Of a stretch of DNA of 64,000 nucleotides, positions 57,038-64,000 are shown piece after piece. The translations under genes and the position numbers were made by a program. The stretch is from the NCBI RefSeq assembly GCF_036226505.1, contig NZ_CP108484.1, forward strand, positions 7,659,501 to 7,723,500, in the 5' to 3' direction. Position 1 is the stretch's first letter. Every line of letters starts with the position of its first letter. The notes under the pieces were generated by a model. It was not told the DNA's origin. It was given only the letters and a program-made list of their open reading frames with translations, and searched no databases. Source of the stretch: Kitasatospora sp. NBC_01246. Lineage in GTDB: Bacteria; Actinomycetota; Actinomycetes; Streptomycetales; Streptomycetaceae.

Positions 57038-57574
57038 GTGACCTACCCGCCGCCCCAGCAGGGCGCGCCCTACCCGCCCCGACGCCCCCAGGTCGCCTGG
57101 TGGTGGCTGCCCGAGAAGGAGCGCCGCCGGCGCCGCAAGCAGCGCGAGGAGTGGCGGGCGTACCAGCGGCGGAAGGGCAAGAAGAACGACAACGACTGCT
57201 CGGACGCCTGCGACTGCTGTGACCTCGGGGACCCGTGCCTGATCGCGCTCGTCCCGGTGATGATGGCCGCGGGCCTGAGGTTCGCCCTCGGTGGCGGCCG
57301 CGGACGGCGCGGCGCGGCCGCCGATCCGTCGGCGCCCGCCCCGGCCGGCTTCGCGGCGGGCGTGCTGTACGGGGCGGTGCGGTACTACCGGAGCGAGATC
57401 AGTCCCCGGCGACCGGCCTGCTGCCCGTACACGCCGTCCTGTTCCACCTATGCCGTCCAGGCGCTGCACCGGCACGGTGCCGTGCGCGGGGCGCGGCTGA
57501 CCGCAGGCCGGCTGCTCCGCTGCCGCCCGGGCACGGCGCGCCGCGGCGGGGCGGACCCGGTGCCGGGGCGGTAG
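57038..57574 (+). CDS. yidD: YidD membrane-insertion factor with Cys-rich N-terminal extension
   Basis: A 178-residue protein. The C-terminal ~70 residues are YidD: AVRYYRSEISPRRPACCPYT, PSCSTYAVQALHRHGAVRGA and RLTAGRLLRCRPGTARRGGA. YidD assists YidC in membrane-protein insertion. Unlike the usual 70-110-residue form found beside yidC and rpmH, this copy has ~105 extra residues: a Pro-rich start, a basic stretch (KERRRRRKQREEW) and a cysteine cluster (CSDACDCCDLGDPC) before a short hydrophobic segment. It may be a specialised paralogue. GTG 57038 follows GAGAGGA. Confidence 0.85.
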   Translation: MTYPPPQQGAPYPPRRPQVAWWWLPEKERRRRRKQREEWRAYQRRKGKKNDNDCSDACDCCDLGDPCLIALVPVMMAAGLRFALGGGRGRRGAAADPSAPAPAGFAAGVLYGAVRYYRSEISPRRPACCPYTPSCSTYAVQALHRHGAVRGARLTAGRLLRCRPGTARRGGADPVPGR

Positions 57575-57597
57575 GGCCCGTCGCGAGGAGCGGTGAC

Positions 57598-57638
57598 GCA
57601 GGGGCCGCGCGGATCACGGTGATCCGCGCGGCCCCTGC
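57598..57638. terminator. bidirectional terminator between yidD and chitinase genes
   Basis: Positions 57598-57617 and 57619-57638 are perfect 20-base reverse complements (GCAGGGGCCGCGCGGATCAC arm), effectively 18 bp with an ACGGT loop. It lies 24 bases after the yidD stop codon and 12 bases before the convergent chitinase stop codon. Confidence 0.9.
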
Positions 57639-57649
57639 CCGGTGGTGCG

Positions 57650-60013
57650 TCAGCGCAGGCTGCTGTCGATCGCGTTCAGCAGGGTGCCGGAGGCGTCGTC
57701 GTTCTCCAGGGAGAAGGCGAACATCCCGGCCAGGCCCTTGCTCTTGGCGTACGCCCCGCGGGCCTGGATGGCCTGCGGGGTGTCACCCGTCCAGAAGTTG
57801 GTCCCGTCGTAGACCCAGGAGGTCTCCGTCACCGGGTCCCAGTGGGTGTTCGCCGCGCTGGCGTTGAGCTCCTTCCAGGCGGCCAGGCCGGCCTCGGCGC
57901 TCAGCGGCTTGGCTGGGGTCGGACCGGTCGCGCTCTGGTACAGGCCGTAGTTCGAGCCGGCCGGCACGCCCGTCCAGCCGCGCCAGTAGAACGGGATGCC
58001 CAGCACCAGCTTGTTGGTCGGGAAGCCGCCCGCGATGCCGTACTCCGGCAGGCCGGTGGTGTACGCGGCGAGGGTGGTGTCCACGTTGTACTTGCGGGTG
58101 CCGGGAGTGATCGGCGTGGTCGGGTCGGCCGGGCTGTCGTGCAGCGGGTCCTGGTGGTTGGTCGGGCCCTTGGCGTCCCAGGCGCCGTGCATGTCGTAGG
58201 TCATGACGTCGGCGTAGTCCAGGTAGGCGCCGATCTTGTCGGTCTCCAGCTGCGCGATCTTGTCCTGGCCGCTGGGCAGTGCGGCGGTCAGCAGGAACCG
58301 CTTGCCCTGGGCGTTGCCGAGGGCGTCCAGCTGGGTGCGGAACTCCTTCAGCAGCAGGGTGAAGTTCTGCTTGTCGGCGGCGGAGTAGTGGTTGCCGGTG
58401 TGGCCGCCGGCCGAGCCCGGGTACTCCCAGTCGAGGTCCACGCCGTCGAAGAGTCCGGCCGCCGAGGCCTGGCCGCCCGAGGCGTCACCGGCCACGCCGG
58501 TCGGCAGGTTGCCCTTGAGGAACATGTCCACGCAGGAGGAGACGAAGGCCTTGCGGGAGGCGTCCGTCGCGGCCGCGTCCGAGAAGTACTTGGAGTACGT
58601 CCAGCCGCCGATCGAGATGGTGAACCGCAGGTTCGGGTACTTGGCCTTCAGCTGGCGCAGCTGGTTGAAGTTGCCCTTGAGCGGCTGCTCCCAGGTGTCG
58701 CTGCTGCCGTCCACGCTAGCCGCGCCGTTGTAGTCGGCCTGGTAGTCGGCGTAGGCGTCCCCGGCGCCGTCCCCGGCGTTGGGGTTGGACTCGTTGGCCG
58801 AGTCGGAGGCCTTCACGGCCTGGAAGCAGGTGTGCGTGGTCGGGTGGATGTTGGCGAAGGCGTAGGTGATCACGTCCAGCTTGCCCGCCGCGCCGCTGGT
58901 GTCCACGTTCTTCGCGTGGTACGCGTTCTCGTAGACGCCCCACTGGTCGAAGTAGGCCGAGCGGAACGGGCTCGCGGCCGGGGCGGGCGCGGTGGTGGTG
59001 CCCACCGGCGCGGACTGCGCGGAGGCGTGGCTGCCCGAGTAGCCCTGGACGGTGAACCGGTAGTTGGTGCTCGGCAGCAGCGAGCTGACGGCCACCGAGG
59101 TGCCCATCGAGGTCGCGACCAGCTGGCTGCCGGAGTAGACCTTGTAGGCCACCGGGCCGTCGCCGCCGGTCAGCGTGGACGGCTGCCAGCTGAGCACCAC
59201 GGCGTTGCCGGTGACCTTGCCGACGGTGAGCCCGCCGGGCACGGTGACCTTGCCGTCCCCGGCCGGGCCGGTGCCCGTCGCCGTGGCGGTGGCCGTCGCG
59301 GTGGGGCTGGTGGTCGCCGTCGGGCTGTTCGAGGCCGTCGGGCTGGTGCTCGCGGTGGGGCTGTTCGAGGCGGTGGGGCTGGTGCTCGCCGTCGGGCTGC
59401 TGGTCGCGGTCGGGCTGCTGGTCGCCGTGGGGCTGCTGGTCGCGGTCGGGCTGCTGCTGCTGGTCGGCCCGGCCGGGCCGGTCAGGCTGAGGTCGTCTGC
59501 CCGGTAGGTGCCGGTGCCGTACCAGCCGTGCGTGAACACCGTCACCGAGGTGGTGGCGGCGCCGGTGGTGAAGGTGCTGCTCAGCTGCGTCCAGCCGGTC
59601 GCGTTGGGCGTCCAGGAGGAGGAGTTGACCCCGGTGCCGGTCGCGCCCAGGTAGACGTAGCTGCCCTGGACCCAGCCCGACAGGGTGTACTGGGTGTTGG
59701 GCAGCACGGTCACGGTCTGCTGGCACTGCGCGGTGTCGGAGGCCGATGCGGCCCCGCTGAGCGCGTAGCTCCCGCCGTGCACCGGCGTGGTGACGACGGA
59801 TCCGTTGACGCAGGTCCAGCCGGCCAGCGAGCCGGTCTCCAGACCGGCGTTGGCGAGCAGGTTGACGGGCGCCGCGGAGGCCGTGTTCAGGGAGAGCGCG
59901 AGGGCGGCGGTGCCGGTGGTGAGCGTGGCCGCCAGGGCCAGCGCGGTGGCTCGCCGGCGTGGTGCGGCGGCCCGGCGCTCGGCGGGGCGCGCGGGCGTGA
60001 CTCGGTCGTGCAT
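57650..60013 (-). CDS. secreted modular GH18 chitinase
   Basis: A 787-residue enzyme. Residues 1-48 are a signal peptide with a basic start (RRRATALALAATLTTGTAAL). A carbohydrate-binding module spans ~50-180 (NLLANAGLETGSLAGWTCVN). A Ser/Pro/Thr linker of 6-residue repeats follows, then a fibronectin type III domain (~245-335) and the GH18 domain (~345-787). The catalytic motif is FDGVDLDWEYPG with acid Glu near residue 523, and SIGGWTYSKYF is the second barrel motif. It degrades chitin outside the cell. ATG 60013 follows GGAGG. A DasR-like site in the promoter fits control by N-acetylglucosamine. Confidence 0.95.
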   Translation of the reverse strand: MHDRVTPARPAERRAAAPRRRATALALAATLTTGTAALALSLNTASAAPVNLLANAGLETGSLAGWTCVNGSVVTTPVHGGSYALSGAASASDTAQCQQTVTVLPNTQYTLSGWVQGSYVYLGATGTGVNSSSWTPNATGWTQLSSTFTTGAATTSVTVFTHGWYGTGTYRADDLSLTGPAGPTSSSSPTATSSPTATSSPTATSSPTASTSPTASNSPTASTSPTASNSPTATTSPTATATATATGTGPAGDGKVTVPGGLTVGKVTGNAVVLSWQPSTLTGGDGPVAYKVYSGSQLVATSMGTSVAVSSLLPSTNYRFTVQGYSGSHASAQSAPVGTTTAPAPAASPFRSAYFDQWGVYENAYHAKNVDTSGAAGKLDVITYAFANIHPTTHTCFQAVKASDSANESNPNAGDGAGDAYADYQADYNGAASVDGSSDTWEQPLKGNFNQLRQLKAKYPNLRFTISIGGWTYSKYFSDAAATDASRKAFVSSCVDMFLKGNLPTGVAGDASGGQASAAGLFDGVDLDWEYPGSAGGHTGNHYSAADKQNFTLLLKEFRTQLDALGNAQGKRFLLTAALPSGQDKIAQLETDKIGAYLDYADVMTYDMHGAWDAKGPTNHQDPLHDSPADPTTPITPGTRKYNVDTTLAAYTTGLPEYGIAGGFPTNKLVLGIPFYWRGWTGVPAGSNYGLYQSATGPTPAKPLSAEAGLAAWKELNASAANTHWDPVTETSWVYDGTNFWTGDTPQAIQARGAYAKSKGLAGMFAFSLENDDASGTLLNAIDSSLR
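59290..59462. repeat. 18-bp repeats encoding the chitinase linker
   Basis: Nine in-frame units of 18 bases encode SSPTAT-like hexapeptides (variants SSPTAS, TSPTAS, NSPTAT). The tract is a likely site of length variation and of assembly error. Confidence 0.8.
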
Positions 60014-60175
60014 GCGGTGTCCTCCGGATGAGTGGGGGTTCCGGCGGTGCGGTGGCCCGGGTGGGCCGAAGGGAGCCGAGCCGAGCGCTGTGGGGGCGCG
60101 CGGGCGGGGTGACACATGCTTCGGTACGACGCGTCGAGACCGTCGGGCCGGGCCCGTACGCATCGACGACATCAC

Positions 60176-60205
60176 AGATTGGACTGGACCAATATTCGCC
60201 GTCAA
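60176..60205 (-). promoter_or_regulatory. chitinase promoter with DasR-like element
   Basis: On the minus strand TTGACG (60205-60200) and CAATCT (60181-60176) are separated by 18 bases. Between them lies ATTGGTCCAGTCCAAT (60193-60178), which agrees with the DasR consensus ACTGGTCTAGACCAGT at 12 of 16 positions. DasR represses chitin genes until glucosamine phosphates release it. Confidence 0.7.
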
Positions 60206-60287
60206 GGGTGTCCGCCCGCTGGACGGTCGGCGGCCCCCCGCCGGTACGGTGGCGTACGGAGCAGCCCCGCCGAACGGAGGACGAGCC

Positions 60288-60938
60288 ATGGACAGCCAGG
60301 ACTGGAACGACCGCTACGCCGCGAGCGAGCTGGTCTGGGGCGCCGAGCCCAACCGCTGGGTGGTCGGCGAGCTGACGGGCCGCACTCCCGGCCGCGCCCT
60401 GGACGTCGCGGCCGGCGAGGGGCGCAACAGCATCTGGCTCGCCCGGCAGGGCTGGCGGGTGACCGGCCTCGACTTCTCCGCCGTCGCCCTGGAGCGCGCC
60501 GAGCGGCTCACCGCGGACCTGCCCGACGAGGTCGCCGACCGGCTCACCTGGCGCCACGACGACGCCCGCGGCTTCCCGCTCCCGGCCGAGGGCTACGACC
60601 TGGTGCTGGTCGCCTACCTCCAGCTCCCCGCCGCCGACCGCCGCACCGCGCTGCGCCGGGCCGCCGCCGCGCTCGCCCCCGGCGCCACCCTGCTGGTGGT
60701 CGGCCACGACAGCAGCAACCTCACCGAAGGGGTCGGCGGCCCGCAGGACCCGCGCGTCCTCTTCACTCCGGACGACGTGCTCGCCGACCTCTCCGACGCC
60801 GGGCTGCGGACCGTCCGCGCCGAGCGGGTGCTCCGCCCGGTGGCCGCGGAGGCCGGACACCGCGACGGGGCTACCGGCGGGCGCGCTGCCGCGGTCGACG
60901 CCCTGGTGCGGCTGGAGCGGCCGTTGGAGCGGCCGTAG
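60288..60938 (+). CDS. class I SAM-dependent methyltransferase
   Basis: A 216-residue methyltransferase. WNDRYAASELVWGAEPNRWV opens the protein as in tellurite-resistance/thiopurine-like methyltransferases. ALDVAAGEGRNSIWLARQGW is SAM motif I, VTGLDFSAVALERAERLTAD motif II, and YDLVLVAYLQLPAADR motif IV. The substrate is unknown. ATG 60288 follows CGGAGG. A tellurium-resistance-type TerD gene lies 230 bases downstream, an interesting but unproven pairing. Confidence 0.9.
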   Translation: MDSQDWNDRYAASELVWGAEPNRWVVGELTGRTPGRALDVAAGEGRNSIWLARQGWRVTGLDFSAVALERAERLTADLPDEVADRLTWRHDDARGFPLPAEGYDLVLVAYLQLPAADRRTALRRAAAALAPGATLLVVGHDSSNLTEGVGGPQDPRVLFTPDDVLADLSDAGLRTVRAERVLRPVAAEAGHRDGATGGRAAAVDALVRLERPLERP

Positions 60939-61118
60939 CGGGGGTCCGTCGGCGTCGCCGGGCGCCGCGTGCGGGACCTGCGCCGGAGCCCGCTTGCGGA
61001 ATCGCGGCCGGGAGGCCGGTGGGTCGTCGCTAATCCCTCCGTGTCCGGATGATGTGGTGTTGATCGTAGGAGCGGGGTACGGGGATTCCCAGGACCGACC
61101 CTGCGCACCCGGGAATCT

Positions 61119-61132
61119 CTACAGTGCTGTAG
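61119..61132. promoter_or_regulatory. palindrome in the terD promoter
   Basis: CTACAG-tg-CTGTAG is a perfect inverted repeat 37-50 bases before the terD start, and TAGATT (61130-61135) beside it is a plausible -10. Flanking GAATC and GATTC extend the symmetry with an offset. Regulator unknown. Confidence 0.4.
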
Positions 61133-61168
61133 ATTCAGGACGCAGGGCGGAGCAACGAGGAGGACGCG

Positions 61169-61753
61169 ATGAGCGTTTCGCTGGCCAAGGGGCAGAAGCT
61201 GAGCCTGGAGAAGCCGGGCGGGGGGCAGCTGGGCGTGGTGCGGATGGGCCTCGGCTGGCGGGCCGCCCAGCGGAAGGGGTTCTTCGCCAAGCTGTTGGCC
61301 TCGCAGGAGATCGACCTGGACGCCTCGGCGGTGCTGTTCGCCGCCGGCAAGCCGGTGGACGTGGTCTTCTTCCAGCACCTCACCAGCAACGACGGTTCGG
61401 TGCGGCACAGCGGGGACAACCTGACCGGCGGCGCCGGCGACGCCACCGACGACGAGTCGATCACGGTGGACCTCACCAGGGTGCCGAGCGAGGTCGACCA
61501 GATCCTGTTCACCGTCAACTCCTTCACCGGGCAGACCTTCCAGGAGGTCGAGAACGCCTTCTGCCGGCTCGTCGACGAGCAGACCGGCGCCGAGCTGGCC
61601 CGGTACACGCTCACCGGCGGCGGCCCGTACACCGCCCAGATCATGGCCAAGGTGCAGCGCACGGCCGGTGGGTGGCAGATGGCCGCGATCGGCCAGCCGG
61701 CCAGCGGGCGGACCTTCCAGGACCTGATGCCGGAGCTGGCCAAGCACCTCTGA
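61169..61753 (+). CDS. terD: TerD-family stress protein
   Basis: A 194-residue TerD-domain protein. VSLAKGQKLSLEKPGGGQLG, VRMGLGWRAA, then IDLDASAVLFAAGKPVDVVF with the Ca2+-binding DLDAS, and HSGDNLTGGAGDATDDESIT with the second acidic cluster are canonical. TerD proteins bind calcium and form part of tellurite, phage and stress responses. No terA/B/C/Z genes adjoin it. ATG 61169 follows GAGGAGGA. The palindromic promoter suggests regulation. A hairpin follows at 61791-61810. Confidence 0.93.
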   Translation: MSVSLAKGQKLSLEKPGGGQLGVVRMGLGWRAAQRKGFFAKLLASQEIDLDASAVLFAAGKPVDVVFFQHLTSNDGSVRHSGDNLTGGAGDATDDESITVDLTRVPSEVDQILFTVNSFTGQTFQEVENAFCRLVDEQTGAELARYTLTGGGPYTAQIMAKVQRTAGGWQMAAIGQPASGRTFQDLMPELAKHL

Positions 61754-61790
61754 CGGTGCGCCGCGGGCCCGCCCGCGCCGCGCCGCCCGC

Positions 61791-61810
61791 GACCGGCCCT
61801 CCGGCCGGTC
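61791..61810. terminator. terminator of terD
   Basis: GACCGGCC-ctcc-GGCCGGTC is a perfect 8-bp stem, and CCGCGCCGCC/GGCGGCGCGG outside it adds a further arm. It begins 38 bases after the stop codon. Confidence 0.7.
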
Positions 61811-61983
61811 CGTCGACCGGCGGCGCGGGGGCCGTCCGATCTCCCCCCGGACGGGCCCCGCGCCCGCTGTCCCCGTCCCGCGCGGTCGCGCGGACGGCCC
61901 TCCGGTCAGCCGCCGTTGCCCGGTCGGGTGCACTTCCCCGATATCCCTGCGGCCCACTCACCGCGTCCGCTAACACTGGCCGC

Positions 61984-63027
61984 ATGGACGATGACGCTGC
62001 GCAGCTGCCGGGGCACCTCACCATCCGGGTCGCGCACACCGACGACCCGGTCGCGGCCGTGGCCGGTCTGGAGGCGTGGGCCTCCCGGGAGCGGTATCCG
62101 AGCCTGATGATGATGGCGCCCGCCTTCGGCAGTCTGGAGCGCACCCCCGAGGGGACCTGGCGGATCCTCGGCTACCGCGGGACCACCCCGCAGATGGCCC
62201 GCGACGACCTCGGCCACCAGTTCCGCTGCTGGGCGCGGGCCGAGCGCGGCGCCCGGTTCGCCGCCACCTGGGACATCACCGACGAGGAGCGGGCCGCCTA
62301 CACGGCGGCGTACCGGCGGATGGAGTGGGAGGCGCTCGACGAGATCACCGTCGCCGGGCGGGAGTACCGGATCTTCCGGGCCGAACAGGTGCTGCGCTCG
62401 GGCCCCGAGGGCATCGAACCGCCGCGCCCCACCGACCCGGACCCGGCCGCCGTCGGCCAGGCCTACCGGCTGCCGTCCCGGGTCGACGGCTTCGTCGTCG
62501 ACCCCGGTGCCGACGTCACCCTGGTCGACGGGATCCTGCGGCTGGACATGATGACGCTGGTGCCGGCCGGCCGGGGCATCCCCGAGAACGTCCGCGCCGA
62601 CGCCCGGCACGCCTCCAGCCGCTACCCCAAGGTGTTCGTGCTCCCGGTGCACTGCGCCGTCGCCGAGTACGAGGACGGCCACTGGGGCCCGATGACCGGG
62701 GCCTACGAGACCCCGCAGGCCGCCCGCGACAGCCTCGCCGCCTACCTGCGCGAGTTCGCCCCGCGGCTGCTGCCGGACCTCGGCGAGGACGAGCGCGCCC
62801 GGTACGCCGCCGCCGCCGACCGGCTGGACGCCGAGCGCGGACACGAACTCCGGGCGGCCGACCGGCGGTTCCGGCTGGTGCGGGTCGAGCCGGTGCTCCG
62901 TCTCGGCCCCGACGGGCCCGAACGGCCGCGGCCCTCCGACTGGGACCCGGACCTCCCGGTCAAGGCCCAGGAGGAGCAGGACCGGGCGGCCGGCCGCTAC
63001 CCGGACGACGAGGACGACGAGGACTGA
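61984..63027 (+). CDS. DUF5954-type protein
   Basis: A 347-residue soluble protein I recall as the streptomycete DUF5954 type. The conserved opening is LPGHLTIRVAHTDDPVAAVA, with YPSLMMMAPAFGSLE and FRCWARAERGARFAATWDIT. The second half repeats the layout (ASSRYPKVFVLPVHCAVAEY, AARDSLAAYLREFAPRLLPD), so the protein may be an internal duplication. It ends in a very acidic tail (YPDDEDDED). ATG 61984 has TAACAC seven bases upstream and no ribosome site, so it is probably leaderless. Function unknown. Confidence 0.75.
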   Translation: MDDDAAQLPGHLTIRVAHTDDPVAAVAGLEAWASRERYPSLMMMAPAFGSLERTPEGTWRILGYRGTTPQMARDDLGHQFRCWARAERGARFAATWDITDEERAAYTAAYRRMEWEALDEITVAGREYRIFRAEQVLRSGPEGIEPPRPTDPDPAAVGQAYRLPSRVDGFVVDPGADVTLVDGILRLDMMTLVPAGRGIPENVRADARHASSRYPKVFVLPVHCAVAEYEDGHWGPMTGAYETPQAARDSLAAYLREFAPRLLPDLGEDERARYAAAADRLDAERGHELRAADRRFRLVRVEPVLRLGPDGPERPRPSDWDPDLPVKAQEEQDRAAGRYPDDEDDED

Positions 63028-63129
63028 ACGGCCGCCGGCCCGGTGCGCCCGCTGATCGGGGCGCCCGGGCCGGGGTCACGCGTGCTCCATGCGTGTTCCG
63101 TGCGTGCTCGGTTCGTACTCGGCGCGTGG

Positions 63130-64000
63130 TCAGTGCGCCGAGGGCGAGGGGGAGGCGGCGGCCGAGGAGGAGCCACTCGGGGTGGCGGTGGCCGACGGGG
63201 TGCCGGTCGGGGTGCCGGTCGGCGTCGGGCAGCCGGGCGCCGGGGGCGTCGCGGTGGCGGTGGCCGACGGGGTGGCCGTCGGGCTCGCGCCGTCGGTGGG
63301 CGTCGCCGTCGCCGTGGGGGTGGCACAGGTGGTGGGCGTGGCGGTGGGGGTGGCCGTCGGGGTGGTGCTGGGGGTGGCCGTCGGGGTGGTGCTGGGCGTG
63401 GCGGTCGGCGAGGTGCTCGGCGTACCGGTCGGGGTGGCACTGGGCGTGGCACTCGGCGTGGCACTCGGGCTCGGGCCGGCCGAGGGCGAGGCCGACGCGG
63501 TGGGCGTGGGCGCCCCCGTCGGCGTCCCGCTCGGGCCACCGGTCGGCGTGCCGGTCGACGGCGCCGGGGATGCCGAGGGCGAGGGCGTCGTGGGGCCGGT
63601 CGCCGGTACGGGCACGGTCGGCGACGGTGACGGCGCGGTCAGCGCGCCGGCCGGGGCGGGCCGGTCCGGTGTCGTGGTCGCCGTCCCGCTGCCGAAGTGC
63701 GCCATCCAGTTCTTGACGGTCCGCAGGTACTCGCCCGAGTTGTTGTAGCCGAGGATCGCCCGGTCCAGCTGGGCCGGATTGCCGAGGTCGCGGCCGCCCG
63801 CGCAGAGGTAGCGGCCGGCCGACTCGGCGGCGTCGAAGACGTTGTTGGGGTCCGCCCGGCCGTCGCCGTTGGCGTCGACCCCCCAGTAGGCCCAGGTGGA
63901 GGGGATGAACTGCATCGGTCCGACGGCCCGGTCCCAGAGCCGGTCGCCGTCGTAGCGGCCACCGTCGGTGTCGGAGATCGCGGCGAAGCCGTTGCCGTTG
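63130..64000 (-). CDS. lytic transglycosylase with Ser/Pro/Thr tail, 5' end missing
   Basis: The frame runs off the right edge, so the N-terminus is absent. The visible catalytic part has FAAISDTDGGRYDGDRLWDR, AVGPMQFIPSTWAYWG, DANGDGRADPNNVFDAAESA and LDRAILGYNNSGEYLRTVKN, the MltB-like soluble transglycosylase pattern of streptomycetes. The last ~190 residues are a Pro/Thr/Ser/Ala repeat tail (ATPSTTPTATP units), probably a wall-penetrating or glycosylated spacer. It cuts peptidoglycan glycan strands. Convergent with the DUF5954-type gene. Confidence 0.88.
   Translation of the reverse strand, partial: NGNGFAAISDTDGGRYDGDRLWDRAVGPMQFIPSTWAYWGVDANGDGRADPNNVFDAAESAGRYLCAGGRDLGNPAQLDRAILGYNNSGEYLRTVKNWMAHFGSGTATTTPDRPAPAGALTAPSPSPTVPVPATGPTTPSPSASPAPSTGTPTGGPSGTPTGAPTPTASASPSAGPSPSATPSATPSATPTGTPSTSPTATPSTTPTATPSTTPTATPTATPTTCATPTATATPTDGASPTATPSATATATPPAPGCPTPTGTPTGTPSATATPSGSSSAAASPSPSAH

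Noticed and set aside
63130..63600. Tandem repeat tract as a non-coding satellite
   Set aside because: The repeats are in frame within the transglycosylase gene and encode its Pro/Thr/Ser tail.
1..64000. CRISPR arrays, tRNA/rRNA genes, insertion sequences or prophage genes
   Set aside because: No spaced direct-repeat array, no cloverleaf or rRNA-like sequence and no transposase, integrase or phage structural protein was recognised on either strand.

Overview
The window is high-GC actinobacterial DNA, most likely from a streptomycete (Streptomyces or Kitasatospora). Evidence: strong third-position GC bias; frequent GTG starts and leaderless starts; a chaplin-type protein; an Rpf-type transglycosylase; an XRE/DUF5753 regulator with DUF397 partners; NsrR with its operators; a rifampicin monooxygenase preceded by a rifamycin-associated element (RAE); and an EshA-type family 2B encapsulin. 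The genes look chromosomal. No tRNA, rRNA, CRISPR array or insertion sequence was recognised. Gene calls come from reading translated frames, start contexts and remembered family features; no database search was run.

Layout. 1-5.3 kb: DUF2809 fragment, SGNH hydrolase, ferredoxin/MBL protein, dimethylargininase-like hydrolase, and a nitric-oxide module (flavohaemoglobin hmp and its regulator nsrR, each with a matching 23-bp operator). 5.4-7.9 kb: MFS exporter divergent from a TetR regulator across two tandem palindromes. 8-13.3 kb: Ser/Thr kinase, PAS/SpoIIE phosphatase, polyprenyl synthase. 13.5-16.6 kb: a mosaic region with an unrecognised protein carrying a VQAGxIHGGV motif, an EF-G domain IV-like small protein, ArsR plus monooxygenase, a relic of the arsR gene, and several long perfect hairpins. 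16.6-19.5 kb: degenerate NUDIX protein, small coupled partner, XRE/DUF5753 regulator and two DUF397 proteins. 19.5-24.9 kb: two FAD monooxygenases (the second Rox-like) on either side of a secreted YVTN beta-propeller protein. 25.1-30.2 kb: PAS/YheO-type regulator with aminotransferase, then a polysaccharide deacetylase and a CelD-like acyltransferase.

30.5-38.6 kb: an FHA-like protein paired with a Ser/Thr kinase fused to a predicted extracellular lytic-transglycosylase domain, a Ca2+/H+ antiporter, a solute-binding lipoprotein, a geranylgeranyl reductase family protein, a secreted TNT-domain (NAD+ glycohydrolase-type) toxin and a GNAT enzyme. 38.7-46 kb: small stress-type proteins (DUF3040, PRC-like), LigD-type ligase, a TetR/saccharopine-dehydrogenase-like pair, an AraC/VOC/MmcQ operon and a CBS protein. 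46.2-53.1 kb: Rpf-like transglycosylase with a strongly strand-skewed leader, universal stress protein, short chaplin, MocR regulator, secreted and membrane proteins. 53.5-64 kb: family 2B encapsulin shell, Pro-rich wall-spanning protein, DUF4239, YidD with a Cys-rich extension, modular GH18 chitinase with a DasR-like site, methyltransferase, TerD, DUF5954-type protein and a partial lytic transglycosylase.

Common threads are cell-wall turnover and surface biology (chitinase, Rpf, two transglycosylase-type proteins, chaplin, deacetylase) and stress or antibiotic response (Hmp/NsrR, Rox/RAE, TerD, USP, CBS). The least explained parts are the 13.5-16 kb mosaic, the kinase-transglycosylase fusion with its FHA-like partner, the orphan TNT toxin and the orphan encapsulin.
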